Shown here in pieces: positions 9,099-17,724 of a stretch of 64,000 nt of DNA. Below the pieces are notes generated by a model, which had not been told where the DNA came from, searched no databases, and saw only the letters and a program-made list of their open reading frames with translations. The translations under genes and the position numbers were made by a program. This DNA comes from Paenibacillus sp. FSL R10-2734. GTDB taxonomy: Bacteria; Bacillota; Bacilli; Paenibacillales; Paenibacillaceae. Numbering within the stretch: position 1 is the stretch's first letter; each line of letters opens with the position of its first letter. The stretch lies in assembly GCF_037963865.1 (NCBI RefSeq), contig NZ_CP150170.1, positions 6,820,001-6,884,000 on the forward strand, in the 5' to 3' direction.

Positions 9099-10441
9099 CG
9101 TATCACTTCTTTTTGTGGGGAATCGGTTGGCTGTGAAGATCGGTACAGACAGTTTAGGTACCAACAAAACGGAATAATAGATTGGACCGTCGACAGCGTA
9201 TTATCGGAAAATGAATAGATTAGGAATCCTGCTAAAAAAAGAAGATAATAGGGTTTAACCGGCGGCGCCAGAGCTCTATAAACCAGATAAAACACAGCCA
9301 ATAGGGAGAGCAGCAGCAATATGGAGCCAATATACCCCCCATCGAAGTAAAAACGGATATACTCGTTATGCGGAACAACAAAACCTTTGTAGAGCGTTCC
9401 GTCATTCGCAACAGTAACTGAGCCGAGCCCTCTACCTGACCAGGGTGATCCCGCAGCCTTATTCAGAAAATACTCCCATGCCTCCGACCGTCCAGACAAA
9501 TCAACAGCACTATCGGTCGATCTCTCAAAGGAACGCTTTTTAAGATTATCGAGCTGCCAGAATACCGCAACAATCATCAGGAACAACGAGCCCATTAACG
9601 GAATTAGTAACAGCGTTTTGCCCTTCAGGTATTGGCGTAGAATGTCATAGAAGTAATACAGAATCATTAGCACTAGGGCCAGCATAGGCCCCCTTGTTCC
9701 AGTTCCAATCAGAATGAAGAAATTCAGAACCAGCAGGATATAATAGTACCGTGCTTGCTTCGGATTCCGCTTTACCTCAATGAACGGGATCGCTACTCCC
9801 ATAAAAGCCAGCATGGCTAAATGCGCCGGAATATTCGCCCCCTGAATCCGTACAGCGCCTGTAAACTCTACATTGAGAAAATTATGGATATGGGCAATCT
9901 GCAGAAGAAATCCTACAACTACACTTACTAAAGGCAATAAACAAATGATTTGAATTTGCCGCTTCGCGACTTCCTTTTTCCAGTTGATTAATAGAAATGC
10001 GAAGGGAATGGACAGACCGATAAAGGCTTTGATAGCAATCGACGATGTCATCTCTGGCAACCAGATTGAGGCTGTAAAGGTGATGATCAGCAGCATGACC
10101 ATGGCCCAAAGTGGATGACTTAGTCGAAATCGCAAACCATTCACAAGCATGCAGGGAATAAGTAGCGCGATGATAGCCATTTTATAAAGGGACAAGATTT
10201 CCATTCCGAAAAGACTGCCATCAAATAAAAAGTTAATGGATATCGCCGTCGTGAACAGAACGAAATAACTGATCAGCTGAGGCCTAGATATCGAAATCCC
10301 TAATAAAATAATCAGAAGCACGACAGCTATCGCAATCGTCGGCTGGTAAATGACCGCCGTTCCGAAGAAAAGGGCCAAGATGAGATAGAGCATCCCGTAT
10401 GGCAAAGCATTGAATTTGGAGCCCCACTCAAAATTTGTCAT
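9095..10441 (-). CDS. O-antigen polymerase/ligase-like membrane protein
   Basis: 448 residues, about 11 hydrophobic spans, with a loop around residues 300-350 containing DLSGRSEAWEYFLNKAAGSP and WSGRGLGSV, the R-x-W...P..G.G.GS pattern of the Wzy/WaaL domain, followed by VPHNEYIRFYFDGGYIG, where HN-E/x-Y and GG-x-G are typical of family members. It is the first of two such proteins in the operon. GGTGAGGGAATAAC precedes the ATG. Because of position beside the early GT2 and sugar transferase it could be the repeat-unit polymerase, with the 6850-8328 product a ligase or second polymerase. Confidence 0.83.
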   Translation of the reverse strand: MTNFEWGSKFNALPYGMLYLILALFFGTAVIYQPTIAIAVVLLIILLGISISRPQLISYFVLFTTAISINFLFDGSLFGMEILSLYKMAIIALLIPCMLVNGLRFRLSHPLWAMVMLLIITFTASIWLPEMTSSIAIKAFIGLSIPFAFLLINWKKEVAKRQIQIICLLPLVSVVVGFLLQIAHIHNFLNVEFTGAVRIQGANIPAHLAMLAFMGVAIPFIEVKRNPKQARYYYILLVLNFFILIGTGTRGPMLALVLMILYYFYDILRQYLKGKTLLLIPLMGSLFLMIVAVFWQLDNLKKRSFERSTDSAVDLSGRSEAWEYFLNKAAGSPWSGRGLGSVTVANDGTLYKGFVVPHNEYIRFYFDGGYIGSILLLLSLLAVFYLVYRALAPPVKPYYLLFLAGFLIYSFSDNTLSTVQSIIPFCWYLNCLYRSSQPTDSPQKEVIR

Positions 10442-10450
10442 GTTATTCCC

Positions 10451-11386
10451 TCACCCCGCTGCGGAATGCCTCTCCCGATCCAGAATCATATGAAGAGTTC
10501 CGCGAATACTCTCCAGTCTACATTTATTCAGGAGCTTTCTACCTTTGCTTCTTGAAAGAACCATGTCAGCTAGAATGTAAACTAGCTTAGCGGCTGTCTT
10601 TCCTAGCAGGAGCAGCTTACCCTTCATTCCTTCGCTCTTTACTGCGTTGGAAATGCCCTGGCTATAATAACGTCTCATAATCCAATCCTCGGTTAAACGA
10701 TTCTTAGGAACAAAGTGATCAACCGCCATCTGTGGATGATACAGAATGGAATGCCCTTCCCTCTGGATTTGTCCAAATAACCAGGACTCTTCACCAGAGA
10801 GGAGAGAATCTCCCTTTCTACCGAGATCTAGTGGAAACAGGCTGATGTCAAACACGAGCTTGCGCATCGCCATGTTAGCCCCGCAAGGATGAAGCTGAGC
10901 GGGATACTCCCTGATTCGATTACCTAGATCAACGATTGTATACGGAAGCTCGAAAGGTTTGATTAGCCACTCCGGACGTTTACTTTCGAAGATCGGAGCG
11001 ATCTTCCCTCCCATGGCCATCACTTCCGGCCTACTCTCAAAGGTGCTGACAATCGTCGTAATCCATGACTGGCAAGGAATTGCGTCATCATCTAGGAAGG
11101 CAATGAGCGACGTTTTGGACGCTAGTATCCCTGTATTGCGAGCCGCAGACAATCCCTGCACTGGCTCCATCATATAGCGGATATTTAGAACCGCCCCATG
11201 CGCAGCTATGAACTTCTTAACGCAAGCTGCCGTATCATCTTTAGAGCAGTTATCTACAACAATAATTTCCGCCTGCTCCAAATCATCCAATGTTAATAGT
11301 GACTGTAGCGTTGTGATCAATAAATCTGATCGATTGTAAGTACAGATGATAATGGAAACCTTAGGAGCGACTCCGTAATCATTCAT
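10451..11386 (-). CDS. GT2-family glycosyltransferase
   Basis: 311-residue inverting GT-A enzyme. VSIIICTYNRSDLLITTL is the opening motif, IIVVDNCSKDDT the DN-S-xD-x-T donor loop, and SLIAFLDDDAIPC the metal-binding DDD. SGEESWLFGQI (D/E-E-x-D/W region) follows. An ATG 6 bases further upstream is too close to AGGTGA, so the start at 11386 is preferred. Likely adds the second or an early sugar, since its gene follows the initiating transferase at 25 bases. Donor unknown. Confidence 0.87.
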   Translation of the reverse strand: MNDYGVAPKVSIIICTYNRSDLLITTLQSLLTLDDLEQAEIIVVDNCSKDDTAACVKKFIAAHGAVLNIRYMMEPVQGLSAARNTGILASKTSLIAFLDDDAIPCQSWITTIVSTFESRPEVMAMGGKIAPIFESKRPEWLIKPFELPYTIVDLGNRIREYPAQLHPCGANMAMRKLVFDISLFPLDLGRKGDSLLSGEESWLFGQIQREGHSILYHPQMAVDHFVPKNRLTEDWIMRRYYSQGISNAVKSEGMKGKLLLLGKTAAKLVYILADMVLSRSKGRKLLNKCRLESIRGTLHMILDRERHSAAG

Positions 11387-11411
11387 CGGCATTCACCTAA
11401 TTTCCATGATA

Positions 11412-12104
11412 TTAATAAGCATCTTTCGAACCGAGTAGCATCAGACCGGTTTTGACAATAATCTTCAGATCCAGTCGGGTACTTCGGATATGGATATAGG
11501 TTAGATCCAGCTGTACCATTTCGTCGAAGCCGACGCTGTTTCTGGCGTTCACTTGCCAGTATCCGGTACAGCCTGGTGTAACCGTAAGCCGTTGTTTATC
11601 ATATTCTGTATATTGTGCCACCTCTTCTGGAAGCGGAGGACGTGGTCCAACTAGACTCATATGACCCAGCAGTACATTCCATAGCTGAGGTAGCTCATCA
11701 ATACTCGTCTTGCGCAGGAATCTCCCAATCTGCGTGATCCGTGGATCGTTCTTGATCTTGAACATTGCACCGCTCACTTCGTTATAAGCGAGTAAGTGTT
11801 CCTTTAGCTCCTCAGCATTACTTACCATGGATCTGAACTTATACATTGGGAATTGTTTTTCATTCTTACCCACTCGATTTTGCCGAAAGAATACTTTGCC
11901 TTTCGGGTCCTCTAGCTTGATCAGGATCGCTACCAAAGCGAATAAGGGTAGTAATACGAGAAGACCAAGTGCGGAAAAAAAGATATCGATAATCCGTTTC
12001 ATGACCAGATAAGACTCCGCTTCTTTCTTTCCTTCTTCGGCATGTAGCATGTAAAGTTTCGGCAGGACGGCCTCATAGTCTTCCGGCATTTTTTGCATGC
12101 TCAT
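11412..12104 (-). CDS. Undecaprenyl-phosphate sugar-1-phosphate transferase (WbaP/EpsL-like)
   Basis: Initiating enzyme: moves a hexose-1-phosphate from a UDP-sugar to undecaprenyl phosphate. It is the short form, 230 residues, with one membrane-dipping helix (about residues 36-58, IIDIFFSALGLLVLLPLFAL) and the catalytic domain. FRQNRVGKNEKQFPMYKFRS, KTSIDELPQLWNVL and MSLVGPRPPLPEEV are the bacterial sugar transferase motifs, with the D-E pair and the GPRP loop intact, and PGCTGYWQVNARN closes the domain. AGGAGGAATGGAGAGAA precedes the ATG. Glucose or galactose is the likely first sugar given GalU next door, but this cannot be read from sequence. Confidence 0.92.
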   Translation of the reverse strand: MSMQKMPEDYEAVLPKLYMLHAEEGKKEAESYLVMKRIIDIFFSALGLLVLLPLFALVAILIKLEDPKGKVFFRQNRVGKNEKQFPMYKFRSMVSNAEELKEHLLAYNEVSGAMFKIKNDPRITQIGRFLRKTSIDELPQLWNVLLGHMSLVGPRPPLPEEVAQYTEYDKQRLTVTPGCTGYWQVNARNSVGFDEMVQLDLTYIHIRSTRLDLKIIVKTGLMLLGSKDAY

Positions 12105-12142
12105 TTCTCTCCATTCCTCCTAAAATTATTCGAAATATCCAC

Positions 12143-13033
12143 TTAACTGCTCAAGCTGGTTTGTCCTGCTTTACTAAGCCAGTCCCCCATGGCATCCAAG
12201 ATTGGATAACGTAAATCATCGCTTTGCAATGCAAATTCTAGGGTTGTCAGAATATAACCAAGTCGCTCGCCGACATCATATCTCGTTCCGTCAAAGTTAT
12301 AGGCATATACGCGTTCGCTTTGATTCAGCTTTTGAATAGCATCTGTCAGCTGAATTTCTCCACCAGCACCTTTTTCTTGCAGGTCCAGGTACTTGAAGAT
12401 CTTTGGTGTAAATACATAGCGGCCCATGATGGCCAAGTTGGATGGAGCTGTACCGAGCGCTGGCTTCTCCACAAAATTATTAACGCGGTACAACTTCCCG
12501 TCCTGCATATCTGGTTCGATGATCCCGTAACGATTCGTAAATTCATCAGGAATCTGCTGAACACCTATAACCGAGTTTTGCGTTTCTTCATATTGCTCGA
12601 TCAGCTGTTTCAGACAAGGCGTTTGCCCAACTACGATATCGTCACCTAACATGACGCCAAAAGGCTCATCACCAATAAATCGTCTTGCACACCATACCGC
12701 ATGACCGAGACCCTTTGGTTCCTTTTGCCGGATATAATGGATCTCTACCTTGGAAGAACGCTGAACCTCTTTCAGGATTTCCAGCTTGCCATCTTCCAGG
12801 AGTCGAGACTCTAATTCAAACGCGTTATCAAAATGATCCTCAATCGCTCGTTTTCCTTTACCGGTAACAATGATGATGTCTTCAATCCCGGAAGCAATAG
12901 CTTCCTCGACAATGTATTGAATTGTAGGTTTATTGATGATCGGAAGCATTTCTTTAGGCATTGCTTTAGTCGCCGGAAGAAAGCGCGTTCCTAGTCCCGC
13001 TGCTGGTATAATTACTTTTTTCACTTTCTTCAT
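12143..13033 (-). CDS. galU: UTP-glucose-1-phosphate uridylyltransferase
   Basis: Makes UDP-glucose from glucose-1-phosphate and UTP in the cytoplasm, feeding both glucosyl transfer and the UDP-glucose dehydrogenase of this operon. The N-terminus has the nucleotidyltransferase motif IIPAAGLGTRFLPATKAMPK with the catalytic Arg and Lys; VEKPALGTAPSNLAIMGRYV and AGGEIQLTDAIQ are further GalU motifs. Length 296 matches the family (about 290-300). AGGAGGTAAAGTGCG precedes the ATG. B. subtilis GtaB and YngB are the nearest known counterparts; a second housekeeping copy elsewhere is likely but not visible. Confidence 0.95.
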   Translation of the reverse strand: MKKVKKVIIPAAGLGTRFLPATKAMPKEMLPIINKPTIQYIVEEAIASGIEDIIIVTGKGKRAIEDHFDNAFELESRLLEDGKLEILKEVQRSSKVEIHYIRQKEPKGLGHAVWCARRFIGDEPFGVMLGDDIVVGQTPCLKQLIEQYEETQNSVIGVQQIPDEFTNRYGIIEPDMQDGKLYRVNNFVEKPALGTAPSNLAIMGRYVFTPKIFKYLDLQEKGAGGEIQLTDAIQKLNQSERVYAYNFDGTRYDVGERLGYILTTLEFALQSDDLRYPILDAMGDWLSKAGQTSLSS

Positions 13034-13097
13034 CGCACTTTACCTCCTAAAAATCTTTGTATTGGAGTTCACTTTAGTGGTTCATATTCGGTTACCA

Positions 13098-13739
13098 TTA
13101 TTTCGCCTGATTCATAGCAATGCCGATAATCTGTGAACCAGCCTGCTCCATAAGCACCTTGACCTTACGAATGGATTCCCTTTTCGATTTCCCATATCTG
13201 GCTACGAGTATGACGCCATCCACTTGGGAGGCTAATATACGAGCGTCACTGTAATCCGCCGCTGGAGGTGAGTCGAGCAGGATTAGATCATGGCTTCCTT
13301 TCAGTTCATCCAGTAAAGCAATCATTTTATCGCTGCCGAGTAGATCCGGAGGGCTGATCCTGGATATACCCGCCGGGATGACCGAAAGGTTAGCTAACTT
13401 TCCATGCACAACAATTTGATCGACTTCCTCCATGCCGTTTAAATATGACGCGAGACCCTGACTGCCTTCCACTTCAAATACCGTATGGAGACCGGGATGT
13501 CTTAAGTTGCAGTCTATGACAGCTACCTTTCTCCCCTCCTGCACAAAAGAAACCGCGAGATTGGACAAAATCGTCGTCTTGCCCGCTCCCGCTTCAGCTG
13601 AGGTGAAGAGCAGTACTTTTCCTCCGTTGCCCTGCGTCAGTCCAAGCTGGCGAATATATGTGCGAAGCGATCGGAACGATTCTGAGATCGATGAGGATGG
13701 ATTAATGTCCGTGATTAGACTCTTATTTAGCCGTAACAT
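13098..13739 (-). CDS. CapB/CpsD-like tyrosine-kinase-type P-loop ATPase, no tyrosine tail
   Basis: Cytoplasmic half of a split Wzc-type regulator of polymer length; in Firmicutes it is activated by the membrane partner encoded just before it. Visible motifs: Walker A SAEAGAGKTT, Walker A' VAVIDCNLRHP and Walker B LILLDSPPAAD. N-terminal SSSISESFRSLRTYIRQL is the usual E-x2-R-x2-R-T interaction motif. Length 213. Unlike most BY-kinases, the C-terminus (ending IGIAMNQAK) has no tyrosine cluster. The start at the ATG 13739 is fixed by AAGGAGGGTGCAT; it overlaps the end of the Wzz gene by 17 bases. Confidence 0.85.
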   Translation of the reverse strand: MLRLNKSLITDINPSSSISESFRSLRTYIRQLGLTQGNGGKVLLFTSAEAGAGKTTILSNLAVSFVQEGRKVAVIDCNLRHPGLHTVFEVEGSQGLASYLNGMEEVDQIVVHGKLANLSVIPAGISRISPPDLLGSDKMIALLDELKGSHDLILLDSPPAADYSDARILASQVDGVILVARYGKSKRESIRKVKVLMEQAGSQIIGIAMNQAK

Positions 13740-14463
13740 ATGCACCCTCCTTCACTCTTGTTTTGCCATCTGTTGTCTTACCTAAATCGCGTTTACGAAT
13801 GGTCGCGATCGTGGCAATTACCGGAAGACCAAGGTCAAGCTCTGCTTCCTTTTCAGACCTTAATGTACCGTTGAGTGTTTCCATCAGCAGAATAATTCCT
13901 AATGCAGCCATAAGCGATACTACAAAGCTGATGACGAGATTCATAGCGAACCCGCCGTTCGAGGGCTCTGGAACATCAGTCGGATCAGCCGGCGTGAGGA
14001 AGGTAACATTGTCTACCTTCATCAGTGATGGCAAATCTCGAATGAATGTCTGCGAAACCGCATTTACGATCCCGGCAGCCTTGGTGTAGCTTTCATCCTG
14101 AACACTAAGGTTGATCACCTGACTCTTCTCTGAAGATTTTATCTCGAGCTTCTGGCTCAATTCTTCTGATGTCAGTCCAAATTCCGGGTGATTTTCTATT
14201 ACGCTTTTCATGATGGTGGGCGATTTAATAATTTCCTTGAAACTCTCAATTAGATTTAGGCTAAAGCTCAAATCGTTAAGCTTATTGCTCTCGGGTGTAT
14301 TCACGATGTTGTTGACTAGCAGCTGTCCAGAAGCGGAATAGACGGGTACGACGAAATTTTTACTAACGTAGTACGTAGTAGCACAGGAGATCAAAACGAA
14401 TACCATGATGAGCCAAAACCTTTTTTTAATCAGGTTAATGTAATCCAGAATCGTCTTTTCCAC
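13723..14463 (-). CDS. Wzz/CapA-like chain-length determinant and kinase activator
   Basis: Membrane protein of 246 residues with two membrane spans (about residues 17-37 and 180-200) around an extracellular domain. Before the second span is PADPTDVPEPSN, the proline-rich stretch characteristic of Wzz/YveK proteins. After it the cytoplasmic tail would bind and activate the CapB-like ATPase encoded next, with which it overlaps. It sets chain length of the exopolysaccharide. The start is GTG, directly after AAGGAGGGTTACT. It is the first gene of the operon and follows the long structured noncoding region. Confidence 0.88.
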   Translation of the reverse strand: MEKTILDYINLIKKRFWLIMVFVLISCATTYYVSKNFVVPVYSASGQLLVNNIVNTPESNKLNDLSFSLNLIESFKEIIKSPTIMKSVIENHPEFGLTSEELSQKLEIKSSEKSQVINLSVQDESYTKAAGIVNAVSQTFIRDLPSLMKVDNVTFLTPADPTDVPEPSNGGFAMNLVISFVVSLMAALGIILLMETLNGTLRSEKEAELDLGLPVIATIATIRKRDLGKTTDGKTRVKEGAYVTAK

Positions 14464-14658
14464 AGTAACCCTCCTTCCGCATTAATTACATTCTGAAATA
14501 ATTCATGAAAGTTTCAGTTGTTGCTTTAATTCTATCAATCCACATCATTCGCCACATGGGTCATATCATTACTTTCCTGTTCACTTTGGAGTAAGGCGAT
14601 TTACCTCTTTAGAGGGGGGCGAGGGTACACTTTAGTACCATATGGAGGTTGAACGCAC

Positions 14659-14729
14659 AAAAAAACACCCACCTACGACTCGGTCCTTTTAAAGATCTGG
14701 AGTAAATCCATCACTTCAGCAGGGGTGGG
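14659..14729 (-). terminator. Terminator/attenuator-like hairpin in the leader
   Basis: On the minus strand CCCACC pairs with GGTGGG across a loop of about 50 bases that itself contains TGGA/TCCA, and the right arm is followed by seven T residues. It lies about 200 bases upstream of the Wzz start. It could end a small RNA or attenuate the operon; the short stem and long loop make it moderate evidence only. Confidence 0.4.
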
Positions 14730-14845
14730 GGGACGGATATGGATTCCAATCGCTGTTGAACTTCTTGTTTCTTTTATTATTTTTATCGGTTGAAACAAGA
14801 ACTTCAAAGGCGACCGCTTCGCTTTTCCATTCCATATCCGTCCCC
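14729..14845. repeat. Nested inverted repeat in the leader
   Basis: Outer arms of 15 bases (GGGGACGGATATGGA at 14729-14743 and its exact complement at 14831-14845) enclose inner arms of 16 bases with one mismatch (14756-14771 and 14792-14807, containing GAACTTCTTGTTTC). The transcript would form a long interrupted hairpin of about 117 nt. Confidence 0.75.
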
Positions 14846-15030
14846 TTCTATTCTACTTGGGTGCTTTCTTCTACCTCAGGCCTGTCCTAACCGATCTTCG
14901 ATCCGGTACGTATCCATGGATACCCTCGTAATACTCAGGATACAGCTCTCCTCATCGTTAGGTCCAAATGCTGCAAGGGTACAGCAATATCCACACTTAT
15001 GGCTCGAAGGCTTCTTCTAGACTAAGAATT

Positions 15031-15295
15031 ACTGCATATTTGTAGGAATTTGTTGCGTTTGCCATCCGACTAGCATTTAATAATGTACTTTCGCAGGTTT
15101 ATTTACAGGTTACCGTCGGCACATTGTATTCGATTTTTCGTATACATTTGTCCGTACGCTCGGTCCGTCCATCCCTAAGAGGTGTGCATAATTAAAAACA
15201 AAGCTCCCCATGACCACCCGTTGAATATAGGGCCAGCCCTTGTATTCGTATCCCATTTCTCCACAGTCTCGAAATTTTATGCTTTCTATTAGTGC
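15031..15295. other. Noncoding gap, no recognised feature
   Basis: This stretch lies between the response-regulator terminator and the structured leader. It should hold the exopolysaccharide operon promoter, but I found no convincing -35/-10 pair on the minus strand; TACAAT near 15123 is a possible -10 with no good -35. A 65-codon frame (15110-15307, minus) has no proper ribosome site and is not accepted as a gene. Confidence 0.4.
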
Positions 15296-15324
15296 AAAAA
15301 AAAACACGGACAGGATGTCCGTGT
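15296..15324 (-). terminator. Intrinsic terminator after the response regulator
   Basis: Perfect 9-bp stem ACACGGACA/TGTCCGTGT with a 3-base loop, followed on the minus strand by nine T residues. It separates the two-component genes from the exopolysaccharide operon. Confidence 0.95.
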
Positions 15325-15355
15325 TTATGTATAAACTCCATTTTATGTTGTGCTT

Positions 15356-15991
15356 TTACTCAAATGACATTTCATATTTGGTCAATCCGACAGCATTTGC
15401 ATAAAGTGCCGCCTGCGTACGGTCTGCCACCTGTAATTTCGCTAAAATCTGGCTAACATGCTTCTTCACTGTGAATTCACTAATAAAAAGACGTGAGGCA
15501 ATTTCTCTGTTGCAAGCGCCCTGTCCTAGTTCGATTAGGACTTCCTTCTCTTTCGGCGTCAATTCATCTGTCGGACTGCTTCCGCTCATTCGCATCTTAT
15601 CTTCCATCAGACCAGGATCATAATACTTTCTCCCTTTGTGGACCAACTGGATAGCAAACAGTAACTCCTCCGGCAATGCCTCTTTCAGTACATACCCGTC
15701 TACCAGCACTTCCTCAGCTTTCAGAAAATCCTCTCTGCTTGCTGATGATGTCAATAGAATAAACTTACTGACAATACCACGAGCACGTGCTGTCTTGATA
15801 ACATCGAGTCCTGATTCATCCGCCAGCTTAAGATCAATTAGTACGAGGTCCGGCTGCGTCTCCTCAATCACAAGAAGCGCTTCTTGGCCATTCGTCGCCT
15901 CTCCAGCAAACTTTACATTCGGTTGCATCGAAATGACAGATGCCAGCCCTCTTCTAACTAGAGGATGATCATCTACAATGACGATTTTCAT
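15356..15991 (-). CDS. NarL/FixJ-family response regulator (DegU/LiaR-like)
   Basis: 211 residues: receiver domain (1-120) with acidic pocket VDDH at 6-9, phospho-acceptor Asp53 in LVLIDLKLAD and Lys in YVLKEAL; then a LuxR-type helix-turn-helix (about 140-200) with LTPKEKEVLIELGQG and FISEFTVKKHVSQILAKL. GGGAGGTCGTTTCT precedes the ATG. It follows its histidine kinase by 24 bases and forms a two-gene unit with it. Position directly upstream of the exopolysaccharide operon suggests, but does not prove, control of that operon. Confidence 0.92.
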   Translation of the reverse strand: MKIVIVDDHPLVRRGLASVISMQPNVKFAGEATNGQEALLVIEETQPDLVLIDLKLADESGLDVIKTARARGIVSKFILLTSSASREDFLKAEEVLVDGYVLKEALPEELLFAIQLVHKGRKYYDPGLMEDKMRMSGSSPTDELTPKEKEVLIELGQGACNREIASRLFISEFTVKKHVSQILAKLQVADRTQAALYANAVGLTKYEMSFE

Positions 15992-16015
15992 AGAAACGAC
16001 CTCCCGCTCTAAAGT

Positions 16016-17626
16016 TTATGCATTCTTTAATTCAGCTACACCCACAGGAATGGAGATCAAAATTCTCGTTCCCATACTTTCATTACTGGACAGCTGGAAG
16101 TCGCCACCTAGCGACTGCGTCAAATATTGCATATTCTTCATGCCAAGCCCACTTGCACTATCTTCGGATTCGATCCATAACAGATCTGTATCAAATCCGA
16201 CACCATCGTCATAAATCAATAATCGGATCCAATTCGGCTTCAGAGATAACTCCACATCTACTCGGCTAGCAGCGCCATGCCTGATGGCATTCCCAGTGGC
16301 TTCGGAAATAATCCGAAAAAGTGCCTTGTGGTAAGGATAAGGGAGACTAAAGTCATCGCCCGTTATTTTCAGTTCAATATCGACATCATTTAGTCTGGAC
16401 AAGCTCTGCAAATGCGATCTTACCATACCAAGCCATGTAGGTCCGCCACTCTTCTTGGAGCTAAGGCTGTAGATCGTAATCCGCAGTTCTTTGGCAACCT
16501 TTGTAGCAGAATCATGGATAAGCTCGATTTGCTCCTCCAGCTCGGACTCCGTCATTTTCTTCCATGTTTCCTTGAGCGAATGGGTAGCATACACGATACC
16601 AAAAAGACTCTGTGATACACTGTCATGCATTTCATCCGCAATCCGGTTCTGCTCATTCGTGACGATTAGCCGGTTCTCAATTACACCGAGTTCATGACGT
16701 TCAAGAATATTTGCGCTAAGCTCAGATAGGAATATCAATTGTTGGGTATACCATCTCCGGCCTTCCAGCCCCTCTGTAGACTCCAGCTTTAGTCCAATTA
16801 CCCCAACAAAGCGGGTGCTCATCCGTACAGGCATCAGCAGGAAATCTCCTAATCCCGGAAGATTTCTAAAAATAGGCTCTCGCTGCAATCTCCATTCATG
16901 CTCATGTTTTCCCAGTTCTGAGAATAGGAACTGTTCCTCTTCCTGCTGCCAGCCAGTCTGCCTGCTCTGCGGAGCTGGTTCTCCGCTCTTCTTGGCGAAC
17001 CAAAACAAAGCCTTATCTAGCTTCGTTAGCTTAACAACATAATCGGTGATCACTTGACCGATATTCATGAAATCATGTTGGCTTGAGGTTTCCACGATAT
17101 GGTACAGAGATTTGATATGCTCCATCGTCTCTTTCATGCGAGCATTCGATTCTTCGCGTTGCCGCTTCATCCGATTAACGATCTGCATTATTATAACCGT
17201 AAGTACCAGTGTTAGAAACAGATTCCCATTTATAAATACAATTTCAAGAAAATTTTTGTTCGCTGAATTGATAAAAAAATAACAGAGCACCGCAAAAATA
17301 CTGATGTAACTTAAGAGCAGCGACCATCCAAAATAAATGGACAATGAGCCTGCAGCAATCAATACAGGATTAAGCACATAGAGCTTAAAAGAGCTTTCGT
17401 ACCCGCCAGTAAATAAAGTTAGTACAATAATCCCCACTATCTCAATACTAACAGCCAAGACGAGCGCCCGTGGCCTGCTTTGTAGCTTCCGATAACAAAA
17501 TGAGAACGTTTGTGCAAATAGAAATAGTGTAGCAATAACAAGGAATTTGTATATGACGGAAGGCCCCATTTTATCTAGAAGATACATGAGTGATGTGAGG
17601 GACAAAGAAAAATATCTGTAAAACAC
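16016..17626 (-). CDS. Sensor histidine kinase, HisKA_3 type (DegS/LiaS-like) with membrane and GAF-like domains
   Basis: 536 residues from the GTG at 17626. The first about 170 residues hold five or six hydrophobic spans, followed by a coiled linker, a GAF-like region (about 180-320), the phospho-acceptor helix NRIADEMHDSVSQSLFGIVY with its His, and an HATPase_c domain with ISEATGNAIRHG (N box) and YDDGVGFD (G1). It pairs with the regulator encoded next. The GTG has no good ribosome site. In frame, 12 codons upstream, an ATA at 17660-17662 follows AGGGTGGTGGG and would give the natural-looking MKIKPTAEDKLI, so an ATA start is possible. Signal unknown. Confidence 0.88.
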   Translation of the reverse strand: MFYRYFSLSLTSLMYLLDKMGPSVIYKFLVIATLFLFAQTFSFCYRKLQSRPRALVLAVSIEIVGIIVLTLFTGGYESSFKLYVLNPVLIAAGSLSIYFGWSLLLSYISIFAVLCYFFINSANKNFLEIVFINGNLFLTLVLTVIIMQIVNRMKRQREESNARMKETMEHIKSLYHIVETSSQHDFMNIGQVITDYVVKLTKLDKALFWFAKKSGEPAPQSRQTGWQQEEEQFLFSELGKHEHEWRLQREPIFRNLPGLGDFLLMPVRMSTRFVGVIGLKLESTEGLEGRRWYTQQLIFLSELSANILERHELGVIENRLIVTNEQNRIADEMHDSVSQSLFGIVYATHSLKETWKKMTESELEEQIELIHDSATKVAKELRITIYSLSSKKSGGPTWLGMVRSHLQSLSRLNDVDIELKITGDDFSLPYPYHKALFRIISEATGNAIRHGAASRVDVELSLKPNWIRLLIYDDGVGFDTDLLWIESEDSASGLGMKNMQYLTQSLGGDFQLSSNESMGTRILISIPVGVAELKNA

Positions 17627-17724
17627 GATCAGTTTGTCTTCAGCAGTTGGCTTGATTTTTATCCCACCACCCTATTCTCCAGTTTTTTTGGAAAATGTGA
17701 GATTGTACTGTGCTTGTTAAAAGC

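Larger units (their letters stand above)
14659..15030 (-). ncRNA. Candidate structured leader RNA of the exopolysaccharide operon
   Basis: Between the response-regulator terminator and the Wzz gene lie about 830 bases with no convincing ORF. Read on the minus strand this part shows many helices: TGCTG/CAGCA near 14980, CCTAACGAT pairing with ATCGGTTAGG (about 14890-14960) around a self-complementary GTATCCATGGATAC and a CCGGATC/GATCGG hairpin, then two nested long inverted repeats and a terminator-like hairpin at the downstream end. I matched it to no riboswitch or EAR element I know. It may be a cis-regulatory leader or a separate small RNA; conservation has not been tested. Confidence 0.45.

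Noticed and set aside
14464..15295. c-di-GMP riboswitch or EAR element before the exopolysaccharide operon
   Set aside because: I looked for the conserved GEMM core and found none. EAR lies inside the eps operon in B. subtilis, while this region is upstream.
15110..15307. 65-codon ORF on the minus strand before the leader
   Set aside because: Starts inside the terminator T run, and the inner ATG has a ribosome site only 2 bases away.
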